A stretch of DNA of 36,535 bases, taken from assembly GCA_015680685.1 (NCBI GenBank), contig MNCI01037953.1:1405479-1442013 (forward strand). The letters run 5' to 3'. The position numbers and the translations under genes are program-made. How positions within the stretch are numbered: the first letter of the stretch is position 1; every line of letters begins with the position of its first letter. The notes beneath the pieces were generated by a model. It saw only the letters and a list, made by a program, of their open reading frames with translations. It ran no database searches and was not told the origin of the DNA. Below, one piece after another: positions 1-10,050 of the stretch. This DNA comes from Gnetum montanum (Eukaryota > Streptophyta > Gnetopsida > Gnetales > Gnetaceae).

Positions 1-1316
1 ATAATTCAAAGCACATCCCTTGGACAAAATAAATGTGAAAAATGCATGGGTCTTTGCATGGTGTGGTTCCCATTCAAAAAAAAACATGGGAATTTAAAGC
101 ACACCCCTTAGACCAAATAAAAGGGCTACAAGCACTGGTTATGAGACTTGTCTTGTCTCCTCTAACTAAAGCCCTTCCTCACTTACTACCTTCACTCCAA
201 TTTGGAATGGTGGTTGTTTTGCAAGAGCATTTTTATGTCTCAAGGGATGGACTTGCCTTAGAATGTCAATGTGAAGTCACTGAAAGTGGTTGGTTTTGAT
301 CTAGACTAAGGAATGATCCTACCAAGTCAATTAATCACAAACTCCACAAGGGACTGTATGTGACCATAATTAGGAACTCCATTTCACTCTCTTTGTCATC
401 CATCTATGCTTTTCATGCCTCACCTTATTGTCGGTTTCATGTTTTGATTCAATGTTCTGGTCTGATGTGTCAGGTTTCTGAGTCAGTCACTTTTGGGTTT
501 TTGTACTTCACTTTTCGTAACCATTAATCATCCATAGTGCCCATGGACTCCTTGGTTTGAAGTTATGCAAGGGCATAATAGGCTTGTGCCTGCTTTGGGA
601 AGGACCCACTTGCATATCTTTTGGTTTGGTTAAGTTAAGTTCTTTACCCTTGGACATTATTACAATCAAATTCTTTTTATTTACCCCATCCATGTCATCT
701 AATTGTAGGCACCTTCACAACTGTTTGTAATGAACTTCTTTTTATTGTTGTGAATACCCTCTTTCCAGTATTCCTTGTGTTAAGCTTTTTTTGAATTGTA
801 TGGATCACTTCTCTTATTTAACCCATTTGTCAGTCTTTCCACTAACAACATCAAGTAACCAATCTATCACAATCACAACATGGCCAGATAAAATCATTGA
901 TGAGACAAGGTACTCAGCCATTATCTATTGCACTATAAATACTAATCCTTGGTTTTGTTGTGATTGTAGTGGGAAGCGTGGACTGGAAGCGAGACTGTCA
1001 TTACCAAGGTGGATGCAACCATATCACTCGCGGGAGATTGTTCCTGACTATTGGATCTCTTCTACCTCTCCCTTATTCTTTTGTTGCAAAAAGGGATTGA
1101 ATGTCCTTTGGATCCATTGGTGTTCTTCCCTATTATCATGAACATCCAATTTTGTACACATTGTAATATTGTATGCTTGGACACTTTTGTATTTGTCTAT
1201 TTTCCCTGTGTCACTCTACATGTCAGTCAAATAAGTCCACACCCCCTATTATATTTTGTAAAGGACTTGTTCCTCTTCTTTACTTGAGGATGAGTTTTCA
1301 TTCAATCATGGGGGTA
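1..1316 (+). mobile_element. 3' internal non-coding domain of gypsy-like element A (5' part outside the window)
   Basis: This stretch is a diverged copy of 34207-35706. Shared landmarks include 'gggctacaagcactggttatgag' near 120 and 34242 and 'gggaaggacccacttgcata' near 596 and 34727. Both copies run into a polypurine tract and then an LTR that starts with TGAT. The short ORFs here (for example 42-299 and 791-1141) show no conserved motif and do not correspond between the two copies. I therefore read it as the non-coding spacer between the last ORF and the 3' LTR, which is common in plant Ty3/gypsy elements. The rest of the element lies to the left of the window. Confidence 0.7.
1305..1316 (+). 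other. Polypurine tract of element A
   Basis: The G-rich run ATGGGGGTA lies directly before the LTR start at 1317. It follows 'cttgaggatgagttttcattcaatc'-like sequence, which recurs before the LTR of B (35673-35706) and, on the minus strand, before the LTR of C (8969-9004). The shared context in three elements supports a real plus-strand priming site. Confidence 0.75.
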
Positions 1317-2030
1317 TGATAAATCATGTTTTTCATCACTTCGATATTGGGGTGGCCATGATATCGGGTACGCAATATCATGGCCCAAGATGCGATATCG
1401 TACATTCAATATTGCAGGGTTATTCCCAAGTCTATAAATATAGTGCCCAAGCACACAATTGGGAGGAAGTTTTTAGTAGTCAAGTAGCGAAACTCTTGCA
1501 GTTTATCCATTTGAAAGTTAGAATATTTTCCAAGTGCTCATAGCAGGAGGTCTAAGTGTGAATGGATCTTTATTTAAGCATTGATGTACCTGAGCACATC
1601 ATTGTATTAGCAATAAAGGCAAGCTCTTTGATCCATTCCTTGCAACAGTTGAGATTTTCTTTCTTATGCATTTATATTTCATGCAGTTTACATTAATGTT
1701 ATTTATGCAGTAATTAATTTTGATTAATCAAGCAACTTATTAAGATACATAAGCACGACCCCCTTGGAGCATACGTGTGACACTTGGTAGCTCAGAAACG
1801 ATTAGCGTTTGATAGCCTAGCAATGTTCACATGAAGTTTAGGATGTGTCTGGGAAGTGGGAACGGTTACTTGTGTTAGGCTAGATTAGACTATAGTTTAC
1901 TTAGAAATTAATCACTTTTACTTTTAATCAATCTTACTTTTATTCTTGTTCGAGGTGAGTAATTCCATAAAAACACAAAATAATAGAAATCATATGCTTC
2001 AGTCACACTTAACCATACAATTGCATTCCA
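1317..2030 (+). repeat. 3' LTR of element A (3' edge approximate)
   Basis: The LTR begins TGATAAATC right after the polypurine tract. Its U3 holds two pairs of palindromic GATATC-type cores (1360/1374 and 1394/1408), then a TATA box (TATAAATA, 1433-1440). The downstream part aligns loosely with LTR B, for example 'atgcagttta(c)' near 1683 and 36121, and 'aaatcatatgcttc' near 1988 against 'gaatcatatgcctc' at 36441. The 3' edge is not fixed because the second LTR and the target duplication are not both in view. Confidence 0.65.
1343..1441 (+). promoter_or_regulatory. LTR A promoter: two palindrome pairs plus TATA box
   Basis: Cores GATATC at 1360-1365 and AATATC at 1374-1379, then GATATC at 1394-1399 and AATATT at 1408-1413, form two pairs. 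Each pair is spaced exactly 14 bp from core to core. A canonical TATAAATA follows at 1433-1440. Transcription would start about 30 bp further on and define R. The function of the palindromes is inferred only from their position. Confidence 0.6.
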
Positions 2031-2840
2031 CAAGTGTGATGGGAAAGACAACTAACGAACAACACACACACATTGTTTAGCTCTAGTGTACTTAGTAATT
2101 ATAGTCTGCAGAATTCGATCAGATTGAATGTGAATGCTTGTGATTTGTATGGTTGGACGTATGGGTACCTTGCTGCTCATTAGAATGTTACATAAATATG
2201 CATCAAGAATCATTTGTAATCGAAATGGATGACCCTTCAACTTCTATAACAACTAACCCTTCAACTTCTGGTACAATGTAATGACAAAAAACTAGAAATA
2301 GAATTTGGATTAGTTGCCACATGACTCCAAGACCTCTTAAATTCAGACTCATGTTCTATTAGAAGGATTATCCTCTCCACATGAGGAAGAGGATGGAGTG
2401 CACCCAACCCCATGGCATTCATGCTTATACTTACAAAAAAAATCTCCTATCATGAGGTCTTGGGTTTTCCTATAAAGTCAAGTTTATTGGTGCTTGGTAA
2501 TATTACCCCATAGCATATGTAGAAGTAGAATTAGCATAGTAGGCAATATCATAGGATTTAATTTACCTTGGTTGTAGTTGACTAGGTGTCCCACCTTGCA
2601 TGGAATTAGGTAATAGAAGTTATGTTTAAGGATGAGGATCTTGCAAGGCAAGGTTATTGAAATAAGAATTTGAAGGAAACAACATCTGTTACTAATTGGA
2701 GAATTCTATGGAGTAGCACCCCAAGGATAGTATAGTCAGCCATAGAAGGAAGTCCTACTTGTTTACCTCCTAATGAACTTAGGATTCAAGGGCATCCTAG
2801 CTCATCCCATTTCACTAATCATGTGGGCCATGACTGGGTA
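2031..2840. other. Stretch without a recognisable gene, right of LTR A
   Basis: No coding region with recognisable motifs is visible. The left part may still belong to LTR A. A 14-bp duplication, 'acccttcaacttct', occurs near 2231 and 2257. From about 2290 rightwards the minus strand gives short open stretches that seem to continue the decayed frame of remnant F, but nothing in them can be named. Confidence 0.4.
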
Positions 2841-4200
2841 TCACTATGAATCATGAGGATCTACATAATACTCGCAAGGACCCTCATCAGTGGAGGAAAA
2901 GAAAGCCTCTTTTGAATCTTCTTTTATATCCTTAAAGGAAGAGAGCTTTTCTATGCCTTTGCCCATGCACTTCTTTTTACATCTAGGTGGTACAATTTCT
3001 TTTGCTCCTTCAACCCCTCTACCTTCAATGTCCTTGAGGATAGTAGTCATTTTCTCATCCATTGCATCCCAAAATCGATCCACGTAGTGGGCCAAGTCTA
3101 CCAAGGCCTTATGGGTTTTGGCTTGATCATGTGCCAAGGCCTCAATAGCAAAAGAGGGTTCAATAGTACCTTCAATGACTTTGCCCTTCTTTTTGTGCAT
3201 GATATCATGGTTATAATTCTATGAATATTATCATTTTCTCCATTCATCCTCCATGTTAGCAATAGTATCAAGGAACACTTTGATTTGTACCACAAACTTT
3301 TTATGTTCCTAGCCCATTATGTACATAGCTACTAGCTCCCTTGTCTCCTACCTTAGGCCTTCCACAATATGCATGAATTACTCTCTTTGGCTAAAGCCAT
3401 GGTTTAGATAGAAATGGGAGTTTTAAGAAATCTCTCCATGGTGATGCCTAGTGATTCACATGCTCTTTATCTCCATTTGATCATCTCCTTCTAGATGTTG
3501 GAAATGCAAGCATAGGTTTGAAATTTGATGTAGAAAATTTTAGTCATGTATGCCCATGCCTAAATTAACTTAGGTGGTAAGGATTTGTACTAGGTTTCTG
3601 TCTGTTTGATGAAGGTGAGGGGGAATAATTGCAACTTCTACCAATCACTAATGATTCAAATGCCTACACATGGAGTTGGGAATCATCACTGGTATATCCT
3701 TTATATAATGAAACATCAACCATGTTGATACATTTGATCCTACTATCATGAACATGTTTCTTTGGAATGCAAATAGCTTCATTGAGCTCATGATAATCAC
3801 CCTAGTCAAACAAGGGTGAACTATCATCACTAGATGGCCTTAATAGATGAAGATGCTGAAGCCTAGGGAGGAGATCATCCTCATAGGTTCAAGCTCCATT
3901 GGAATTGACAGCCCCCAACCATGGGTCCTCTTAGTGAAATGGTTTTTAGCTTTGATGTCTATTTTCTTACCTTACTCCTCACCTAAGTGATCTGATGAAA
4001 AGGCATGATAGACCTCTTCATTTTCCATCTAATCTCAAAGATCTTGCCTTGGTCTAAGCTCATAATCTCTACAATTTGGCTTCAAAGCCATGTAGAAGAC
4101 ATGAAAATCCTATAGCCCAAGGTTGATTAGGCCCTCTTTGAGATCTACTGTTGCAACTATGGTTGGTTCCTTTGCAAAACATCCATGAACATCATGCCAC
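2840..4200 (-). pseudogene. Remnant F: decayed minus-strand coding sequence, unrecognised (downstream part)
   Basis: On the minus strand there are open stretches broken by stops and frameshifts. The longest is 2844-3200 (118 residues, lysine/glutamate-rich, including LAHYVDRFWDAMDEKM). Others cover about 3650-3830 and 3880-4195. Composition and context suggest a gag-like or other retroelement protein, but I recognise no diagnostic motif. The frame is interrupted at 4200 by element E and resumes at 6975-7330. When E and one copy of its target duplication are ignored, the minus-strand frame runs through the junction without a shift, which supports both the coding interpretation and the insertion call. 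Host-gene origin cannot be excluded. Confidence 0.45.
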
Positions 4201-4548
4201 TGTAAGGATAATGCTAACAATACATATTTAGCAAATACTAAATTAAGAGGATTATGTGTTATACCTATTCAAGCTACATAAGATAGAGAGCAATCTCATA
4301 GATAATAGGATACATGATGAGAGGAGATCCCTATGAACAAGGGATTAGTTAAAAACTAATTTAGGAATATGGTTACAAAACTTTGTGCTAATAGAATGTG
4401 GTACCTCACCACTTACCCCGGTTTGATTAGGGTGTGGAATAACTCCTATTTTCTTATGCATTTTTACTTAATTTATTATAGAATATGATGTTTGGTTACT
4501 TTAATGTTTTTTATTTTCTCATCTCTTATAATGCTCTCAAATCTTTCA
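4201..4548 (+). repeat. 5' LTR of element E (TATA box deleted)
   Basis: It begins TGTAAGGATAATG and ends CTTTCA. It aligns along its whole length with 6600-6974, with many substitutions. Around 4386 about 20 bp are missing relative to the other repeat, and this gap removes the stretch that holds TATAAATA in the 3' copy. The 5' LTR is 348 bp against 375 bp for the 3' LTR. Confidence 0.8.
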
Positions 4549-4550
4549 TT

Positions 4551-4562
4551 TGGCATCAAAGC
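4551..4562 (+). other. Primer-binding site of element E (initiator-Met tRNA type)
   Basis: TGGCATCAAAGC lies two bases after the LTR end. It matches the common plant copia primer site TGGTATCAGAGC at 10 of 12 positions. Both differences are transitions, as expected from decay. Confidence 0.75.
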
Positions 4563-5180
4563 GTTAAAATTCTGATATTAAAAGTTTGTTCAGATGAATG
4601 ATTAAGATTGTTCGGTATCAGATGAATTTATGATTTTGAGGCCTGAATCTTTATTTTTTCAGTAAAAAGCCTCCCATATTTCTATAGCTTAGGATAATCC
4701 CTGCAAAGTCCATGCTTATGTCAAAGCCAATCCATATTATTATCCTAACTCCACTTTGTCAAAAGTTCTGAGCCTCCAAAGCCTTGAAAATTTGAAGTGA
4801 TACCGATTATTTAAAACCAAATTGTAAAATTTCCTTCACTGATGGATTTTCCTGGACTTTCTTCCTTTGTTTTTCACCTTTCCAACTTTATCCACGGTTG
4901 CTGATTTTGATACCTAACTCAAGTTTGAGTCTTCTGCAACCAAACATACTCTGGCTCCAATGGCCTCGGAAATTCCACGACTGAGGTTGGATGAATACCA
5001 AACTTGGTAGCGTAATTTGAGAAGCAAAGATGGAAAGTAATTATTTGGCAGGAGGAGATTATCATCCATTGTTGGCTATCAAAATACCCATCACTGAGAA
5101 TCCAAGGAAATTGGATTTCAAGTGTAAAGTCATCTTCATTCTGGTACACACCATTTTCGTCTCCGAACTAGTTTCTTTCT
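4563..5180 (+). other. Leader region of element E, no recognised gene
   Basis: No ORF here shows a recognisable motif. Short ORFs exist on both strands (5030-5233 plus, 4919-5149 minus) but neither resembles a retroelement protein. Near 4650 there is a pyrimidine-rich tract ending in CAG that could be an old 3' splice site of captured host sequence. This is only a suggestion. Confidence 0.35.
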
Positions 5181-5738
5181 ATGTCCAAAGCCTCCGCTCT
5201 TCATGCTACGCATCAATATCTCACTCTTCCTGATATTTTAAGCCCAGAGCACGGCTCCAACCATTACTCAGCCATTGATATCCTAACCCGCGAATCTCTG
5301 CCATCTGTCAAACAAGCTCTCCTGTCCTTCAAGTCCACTGAATCTCCTGTCTGCATTCATAAGCAATATCTTCTGGTACAAGATCCTAGCATCAAAATCA
5401 GCTCTCTCTCCATTGGTGATGATATCACTCTCTGCAGAAGAATTGTCCTGCAGTGGCACCCACATGCCGTGGAAATTAAGGCACATCTGCTCTTTCATGG
5501 GTTCGATTGGCGTTCCCTCCACCGTGTCGCGCATCTGCCATTCCTGGTGGCGATCTTCACGGATGCTGACGGCGATGACAGTTCCAGGTTTCTCAGCTCT
5601 TACGTTAATTGCCGGTTCTCCGGCCCCAGTATGATCACCCACCGAGAAATTGGTGCTACCGGCGTCATCGACAGCAAAATGCTCCACAATCTCCATTCAA
5701 ACGGAACCGCAACTGGTCATGCCAAACCACCGTTGTAG
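5181..5738 (+). CDS. Unrecognised 185-residue ORF inside element E, possible captured host-gene fragment
   Basis: I do not recognise this protein. The frame has an ATG at 5181 with an in-frame TAG 12 bases upstream, and runs 185 codons to TAG with no internal stop, unlike almost everything else in the window. The second half (about 5440-5740) is richer in G+C and CpG than its surroundings and uses many C-ending codons (TTC, ATC, GTC, CTC, CAC, AGC), as plant genes often do. The middle contains HGFDWRSLHRV and a hydrophobic stretch ending DADGDDSS. There is no gag knuckle, signal peptide or clear membrane helix. A 137-codon antisense ORF (5283-5696) overlaps it, so the coding strand is not certain. 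Its position between the PBS and polypurine tract of a small LTR element suggests transduction of part of a host exon. Confidence 0.45.
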   Translation: MSKASALHATHQYLTLPDILSPEHGSNHYSAIDILTRESLPSVKQALLSFKSTESPVCIHKQYLLVQDPSIKISSLSIGDDITLCRRIVLQWHPHAVEIKAHLLFHGFDWRSLHRVAHLPFLVAIFTDADGDDSSRFLSSYVNCRFSGPSMITHREIGATGVIDSKMLHNLHSNGTATGHAKPPL

Positions 5739-6588
5739 CAAAAATCCAATCCAGCTGGAGAAGGAATGATATTATAATAGGCAAGTACAATCACAGTTCG
5801 GTTTTTTTTAGACCTTACGATTGAAGGGGGCAAGAACGTATATATATCAATGGAAACATTCTATATTCTCACCCATATATATATACCCAACCTATCCTGG
5901 ATGATTTATATTTTTATTTTTGGGATGGTAAAGGGCTAAGATTATAATTTTTAAGAAAATTCACTGCAATATTGTCTTATAGCTCTTCACTATTTGTAAA
6001 AAGGTGACCCAGAATTGAAGAAGGCACCTAACCCCTTATTTGTAGTTGTAGTTCTACCCTTCAACCTTCAAAATTGTGAGGCATGTTGCATTTTTTATAA
6101 AAAAAAAGAACAAGGTAAAAAAGAGAAGGTCTAGGAAACTATGAAAGTAAGTTGAAGATATGACCTCAAGACTACAACAAGTGTGACCTAACATACGCTA
6201 AGGCACACTATACTTGAATGTAACCTCAATTTAGATGGAAAGTTTAATTATCAAGAAACTGCACTATTGAGAAAATTAACCTTTTATATTGTGCAAACAA
6301 GCTCATGCACAATAATATTTTGCTACTCTCACAAGCAAACATAGATGAGGAGTAATTAGAAGATAAACCAAGTCTTCAACACCATACAACAAGATCAAGG
6401 GGAGAGCTAGCATGGTGGTGCCATTGATAAACAAGAAAGGAGATCTCCATCCCAAAGATGAGTAAAGAAGCCAAAAAACTTCAAGATCAAATATGATCAT
6501 AGTATAATTGCATGATGATCATTATGTAATTGCATGATAGTGCATACATTAAGGGGGTGTATTAAGTGATAACTAACATGTTGTCATT
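5739..6588. other. 3' internal region of element E, no gene seen
   Basis: AT-rich, non-coding. It contains a TATATATA-rich stretch (5838-5890) and a second purine tract with five Gs, AAGGGGG at 6551-6557. That tract could be a central or alternative plus-strand priming site, but it lies 42 bp before the LTR edge defined by the target duplication. Confidence 0.5.
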
Positions 6589-6599
6589 AAGGAAGTGAT
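6589..6599 (+). other. Polypurine tract of element E
   Basis: AAGGAAGTGAT immediately precedes the 3' LTR start at 6600. The earlier AAGGGGG at 6551-6557 is a stronger purine run, but it would imply an LTR start that does not fit the 5' LTR or the target duplication. Confidence 0.5.
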
Positions 6600-6974
6600 T
6601 GCAAGGATAATGCCAAAAATACATATGTGGCAAATACTAAATTAAGAGGATGATGTGTTGTACCTATTCAAGGTACATAAGATAGAGAACAATCCCATAA
6701 ATAATGGGATACATGATTAGAGGAGATCTTTATGAATAAGGGATTAGTTAAAAACTAATTTGGGAATATGGTTACAAAACTCTATGTATAAATATGAATC
6801 TTTGTTAATAGAATGTAATACCTCATCGCTTACCCCAGTTTGGTTGGGGGTGTGGAATAACTCCTCATTTCTTATACATTTTTACTTAATTCATCATGGA
6901 GTCTGATATTTGATTACTTTAATGTTTCTTATTTTCTTATTCTCTCATCTCTCACAATGCTCTCAAATATTTCA
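6600..6974 (+). repeat. 3' LTR of element E
   Basis: It starts TGCAAGGATAATG and ends ATTTCA, matching 4201-4548 throughout. It retains TATAAATA at 6787-6794. It is followed by ACCAC (6975-6979), one mismatch from GCCAC before the 5' LTR. Confidence 0.8.
6787..6794 (+). promoter_or_regulatory. TATA box in the 3' LTR of element E
   Basis: TATAAATA is present here, but the matching bases are absent from the 5' LTR. A transcript from this copy would read out into remnant F instead of into E. Confidence 0.5.
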
Positions 6975-7340
6975 ACCACCTCCCCTACTTATTGTAATGA
7001 TAAATCAAGACAATTGGTGGTAGAGTTGGATCCTCCACATGTTTGAATATGATACAAACCTTTTGCCATTTTGGTACTTCTACTAAGATTCTTGGTGAGC
7101 TCTTAGCATCATATGCCATTTCATTTGTGTTCAAAACCTATACACAATACTTAAAAAACATACACTAGGTTTGAACAAAAATCAAAATCAAGATTATATA
7201 AGTATTTCTAGGCAATTCACCAATGCCTTTTATGGCAATAGTGCCAATGATAGGAATCTTGCTGGTTTTGGGTAAAGGAATAGATCATTCAAATCATGAT
7301 GTAGTTCAATCATAAGCTTCAAAGATGTTGTTGCGTAGAT
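6975..7340 (-). pseudogene. Remnant F: decayed minus-strand coding sequence, unrecognised (upstream part)
   Basis: On the minus strand two open stretches lie in one frame. One includes KIPIIGTIAIKGIGELPRN (about 7205-7265). The other runs across about 6980-7125 and includes SSPRILVEVPKWQKVCIIF. A stop-containing AT-rich stretch of about 70 bp separates them. The frame continues across the element E insertion into 4195 and below. I recognise no family. It could be the N-terminal part of a retroelement polyprotein or a decayed host gene. Confidence 0.4.
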
Positions 7341-8176
7341 TTCCAAGAACACTCTGTATGTTCCTTGTGTTAAAAAATATATAACATATTATAATACATA
7401 TGATATAATTTAAATCCACATAACCATGGTGGGAGAAATAAGGAAATGTTTGTGATTTTATATTTTATGATTTTTATGTATTTTATAGTTATAAAGAACA
7501 AAACGATAATAAACATACATGTATTACAATCCCACTTCGGGACAGGAGCAATGCTCATACACACTCACATATGTCGCAATCCCTCAAGGGACAAATGCAA
7601 CACCATACACAAAATGTAATAAAATGGCTCTTAGTCATAACCTCGATGGCCCAACACCATGTTGTATAGTTGTGACCTCCTTGGGAAAGGTTTGAGTCAT
7701 TGTAACTTATGAAGATGAGAAATAAATAAATATTTTTATGGTTTTAGTATTTTATAATATTTTTGGTATTTTAATGTTTAAGGCATCAATAGTACAAAAA
7801 TGAGAAAAATCCATAAGCTTTATTCATCATGCAAATATTGGACTCCACATTGACCAAACGGTTTCAAGCTACGTAAGCAAGGTAGCACTTTGATAGAGTC
7901 TAGTTGCACTTGTGAAAGCAATGACTCACAACACACACAAATAGGGAAAGAAATTAACTTACCCAAGGGAGGAAGAGCTCTTCACATAACCTAGATGCCA
8001 CAAGCTCTAAGAAATTCCTAAGTATTCATTTATTTTTTAGTGAGAACTCACCTTGAGTATTTATAATTTTTGCATGGGAACAAAGAGGATTCATCAGTGT
8101 TTGGGCGCCAAGACTCATTGACACCAAATAAGCCAACCTAATCACACTATAAGTAAGGATGGTTGATTAGGGCTAG
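7341..8176. other. Stretch without a gene, possible minus-strand LTR of remnant F
   Basis: No protein is recognisable. On the minus strand a TATAAATA box lies at 8058-8065, close to the left border of element C. This would fit an LTR whose U3 was split by C, but I could not find a partner repeat. Degenerate short repeats built on 'caatccc...gggaca' occur around 7526-7600. Confidence 0.35.
8058..8065 (-). promoter_or_regulatory. TATA box candidate, minus strand
   Basis: The plus-strand sequence TATTTATA reads TATAAATA on the minus strand, directed toward remnant F at 7340-6975 and 4195-2840. Its orientation and distance suit a promoter for that remnant. No other support is visible. Confidence 0.3.
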
Positions 8177-8968
8177 TGATGAGTGGCAAGGTACCCCTAC
8201 ACTCAACCATACGAATACGAGCATTTCACGCATGATTTGGTCAAACTCCATAGACGGGCTAGTTGTGGTATCTAGACAGTTATCCTTAGGTCGTAGTTCG
8301 CTGTCTTCCCATCTGGACTAGTGTTAACTTTGTCACGTATGGTTCAGTCCAGAGTGAGGTGTATGATGTGTTTCTATGCTAACGCTACTCCTGAAGACAA
8401 TGGAAGATAATATTAACTAAGCTAAGAGAAAGGGTGAGAGAGAATCTAAGCTAGCCTAAGTGCGATGAGCATCCATTCCTCAATCATCCATACACATCTT
8501 GAACTTTGTGCATGACTACTACTGGGATTACCAAGCGCAGATCCTAGGTACGCTACTGGGTTACCAAGTAGTCACACTTAAATGCTCGTAATCAAGTCGT
8601 ACTCATTCCGCGTTTAATAGGAGTTTAGAGTGAGAAGATATTAACTAAGAAAACAGTAAATAACAATTAAATAAATAATTAAGCTAAGTGAATGCTGCAA
8701 TGATGAAGTAATCTCAATCTTTATTTTCGATCATGTGTGTGTCCAAGTACGTCACACTTGAATAAGGATGTCGTACAATTACAATCACCACACTGTGGGC
8801 ATACACTGGGAGAGAAGGGCTAAGAGAAGAACTACATAAAACTTTAACACTAAAACTCAGAACTAAAAAACTGATTATCGGATCTATCTCCCTCTTATTT
8901 ATAGATGAGTATACAGGCCACGATATCGCGTAGGCGATATCGCGGCTGGGTTAAATGGCGATTCATCA
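8177..8968 (-). repeat. 3' LTR of element C
   Basis: 792 bp, aligned by eye with 15568-16361 at roughly one difference per 15-20 bp, mostly C/T and A/G transitions. In the minus orientation it reads TGATGAATCG at the start and ends CACTCATCA. Its U3 holds a palindrome pair (cores at 8922-8927 and 8936-8941) followed by TATAAATA (8903-8896). Confidence 0.9.
8896..8945 (-). promoter_or_regulatory. Promoter of the C 3' LTR: GATATC pair and TATA box
   Basis: GATATC cores occur at 8922-8927 and 8936-8941, spaced 14 bp from core to core. The 8-bp spacer GCGTAGGC differs by one base from the palindrome GCGTACGC. TATAAATA on the minus strand lies at 8903-8896, about 20 bp downstream. Confidence 0.65.
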
Positions 8969-8980
8969 TACCTCCACGAC
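8969..8980 (-). other. Polypurine tract of element C
   Basis: On the minus strand the sequence CGTGGAGGTA abuts the LTR start TGATGA. The upstream context, CTTGAGGACGAGTTTTCACT, is the same as before the LTRs of A and B. Confidence 0.75.
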
Positions 8981-9149
8981 TGAGTGAAAACTCGTCCTCA
9001 AGTTATAGTGAGAACAAGCTCCATTGATTACACAGTGGATAGGTACAAAATTATTGGATGGTGATATTGAGTTTATGTCGCAGTGTGGAATCAAGAAAAA
9101 ATTAAGACACGATGCAAAGAATGCGCTACAGCTACAAAATTGGTGAAAC

Positions 9150-10049
9150 TCATGTAGTTCCTGGTGGCGGTGGCTCCTCCATAGGTGCTTTCCCTTTGTC
9201 TTGTGCTCCAGGTCTTAAGGCTTAATGGCATTGAAGTATGGCCTGGAGTTTCTCCTCTTCGGTCCAGGGATCCTGTGCCATCAATGCTAATGTTCCGATG
9301 TTTAATGGAGTTGGCACTTCCCATGGGTAGGGTAGTTGTGGAAACATTTGATTGGCCTTGACATACCAAGCTGCAAACACCCGTTGTTCCTCTTCGTAGG
9401 CTCTGGCTTTATCTTTGTATTCTTGAAAATCCACAAGCCATCAAGCCAAATTTGTTGTGACACCTTTTTGTCCTTGGTAGCTTGTTTTCACCACCTCAAG
9501 TTCAGAATTTGCAATCTCTAGTATTTGCAACATCTTCTTGCATTATGCAAATTCCATTTCATATTTGATATGGGTGGTAGCTACCTGTTGCTCGAGCTCT
9601 GTTCTTGGGCACCTTGCTGTTAACATGGCAAGGTTGGCATACCACAAGTTTACCAACTCCATGTATTCTGTAAGATCTTGGATTTGCAGCTCCTGGTTCT
9701 TAACTTCCACCTGGTGGGCAAATGCATATGTGTCCAATATGGCCTGCTAGTCAGTGTGTTGAGCACTGATAGTGTTGATGTGGGCCTTGGCCATATGGAT
9801 CTCCTTCTCAAGGATCTTTTTATACATACCCACCTGGTCCCGAAAGTGCTTCTTTAACTTTTCATGTCATTTAGCCTCATTTTTCCACGCATTTTTTTCG
9901 ATAGCTATCTTTTGGTGGATGGCACGTACCTCCTTCATTGAGAGAATCGATTCTCCCTAGCTAAATAGCTCATGTCTTAGTTGACCTGAATGCATTGTTC
10001 TCATACCTGATGGAAATGTTCTTCGAGAACATTCTTTTGCTTCTCCATA
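9150..10049 (-). pseudogene. Element C downstream ORF, C-terminal part: coiled-coil protein
   Basis: On the minus strand one frame runs from the contig edge at 10049 to a TGA at 9150-9152, with a few in-frame stops. It is rich in K, E, Q and A with long heptad-like stretches (for example VEVKNQELQIQDLTEYMELV at about 9710-9651 and QVATTHIKYEMEFA), so I infer an extended coiled coil. The C-terminus is proline-rich, with PMEEPPPPGTT just before the stop. It sits between the PF20167-like ORF and the polypurine tract, where env-like ORFs occur in Athila-type elements. No signal peptide or transmembrane helix was seen, so an envelope role is not supported. Confidence 0.6.
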
Positions 10050-10050
10050 N
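10050..10050. other. Single-N assembly join
   Basis: A lone N marks a contig junction. The contig to its right (10051-10684) appears to be placed in the wrong orientation. Confidence 0.85.

Larger units (their letters stand above)
4201..6974 (+). mobile_element. Element E: non-autonomous copia-like LTR retrotransposon carrying a foreign-looking ORF
   Basis: Two similar terminal repeats (4201-4548 and 6600-6974) start TG and end TTTCA. They are flanked by a near-match target duplication, GCCAC at 4196-4200 and ACCAC at 6975-6979. An initiator-Met-type primer-binding site follows the first repeat and a purine-rich tract precedes the second. The internal region is only about 2.05 kb and shows no gag zinc knuckle, protease, integrase or RT motif. 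It is therefore a non-autonomous element that would need enzymes in trans. Its only notable content is the 185-codon ORF at 5181-5738. It is inserted in the minus-strand remnant F. Confidence 0.8.

Noticed and set aside
5283-5696. 137-codon antisense ORF within element E
   Set aside because: It overlaps the 185-codon plus-strand ORF, which is longer and shows C-ending codon bias. An in-frame TGA directly precedes its ATG. The evidence is not decisive, so I only mention it in the plus-strand entry.
6551-6565. LTR start of element E at 6558 after AAGGGGG
   Set aside because: It would give a good polypurine tract, but the 5' LTR lacks the extra 42 bp, and the CCAC target duplication plus the restored flanking frame fit 4201 and 6600 instead.
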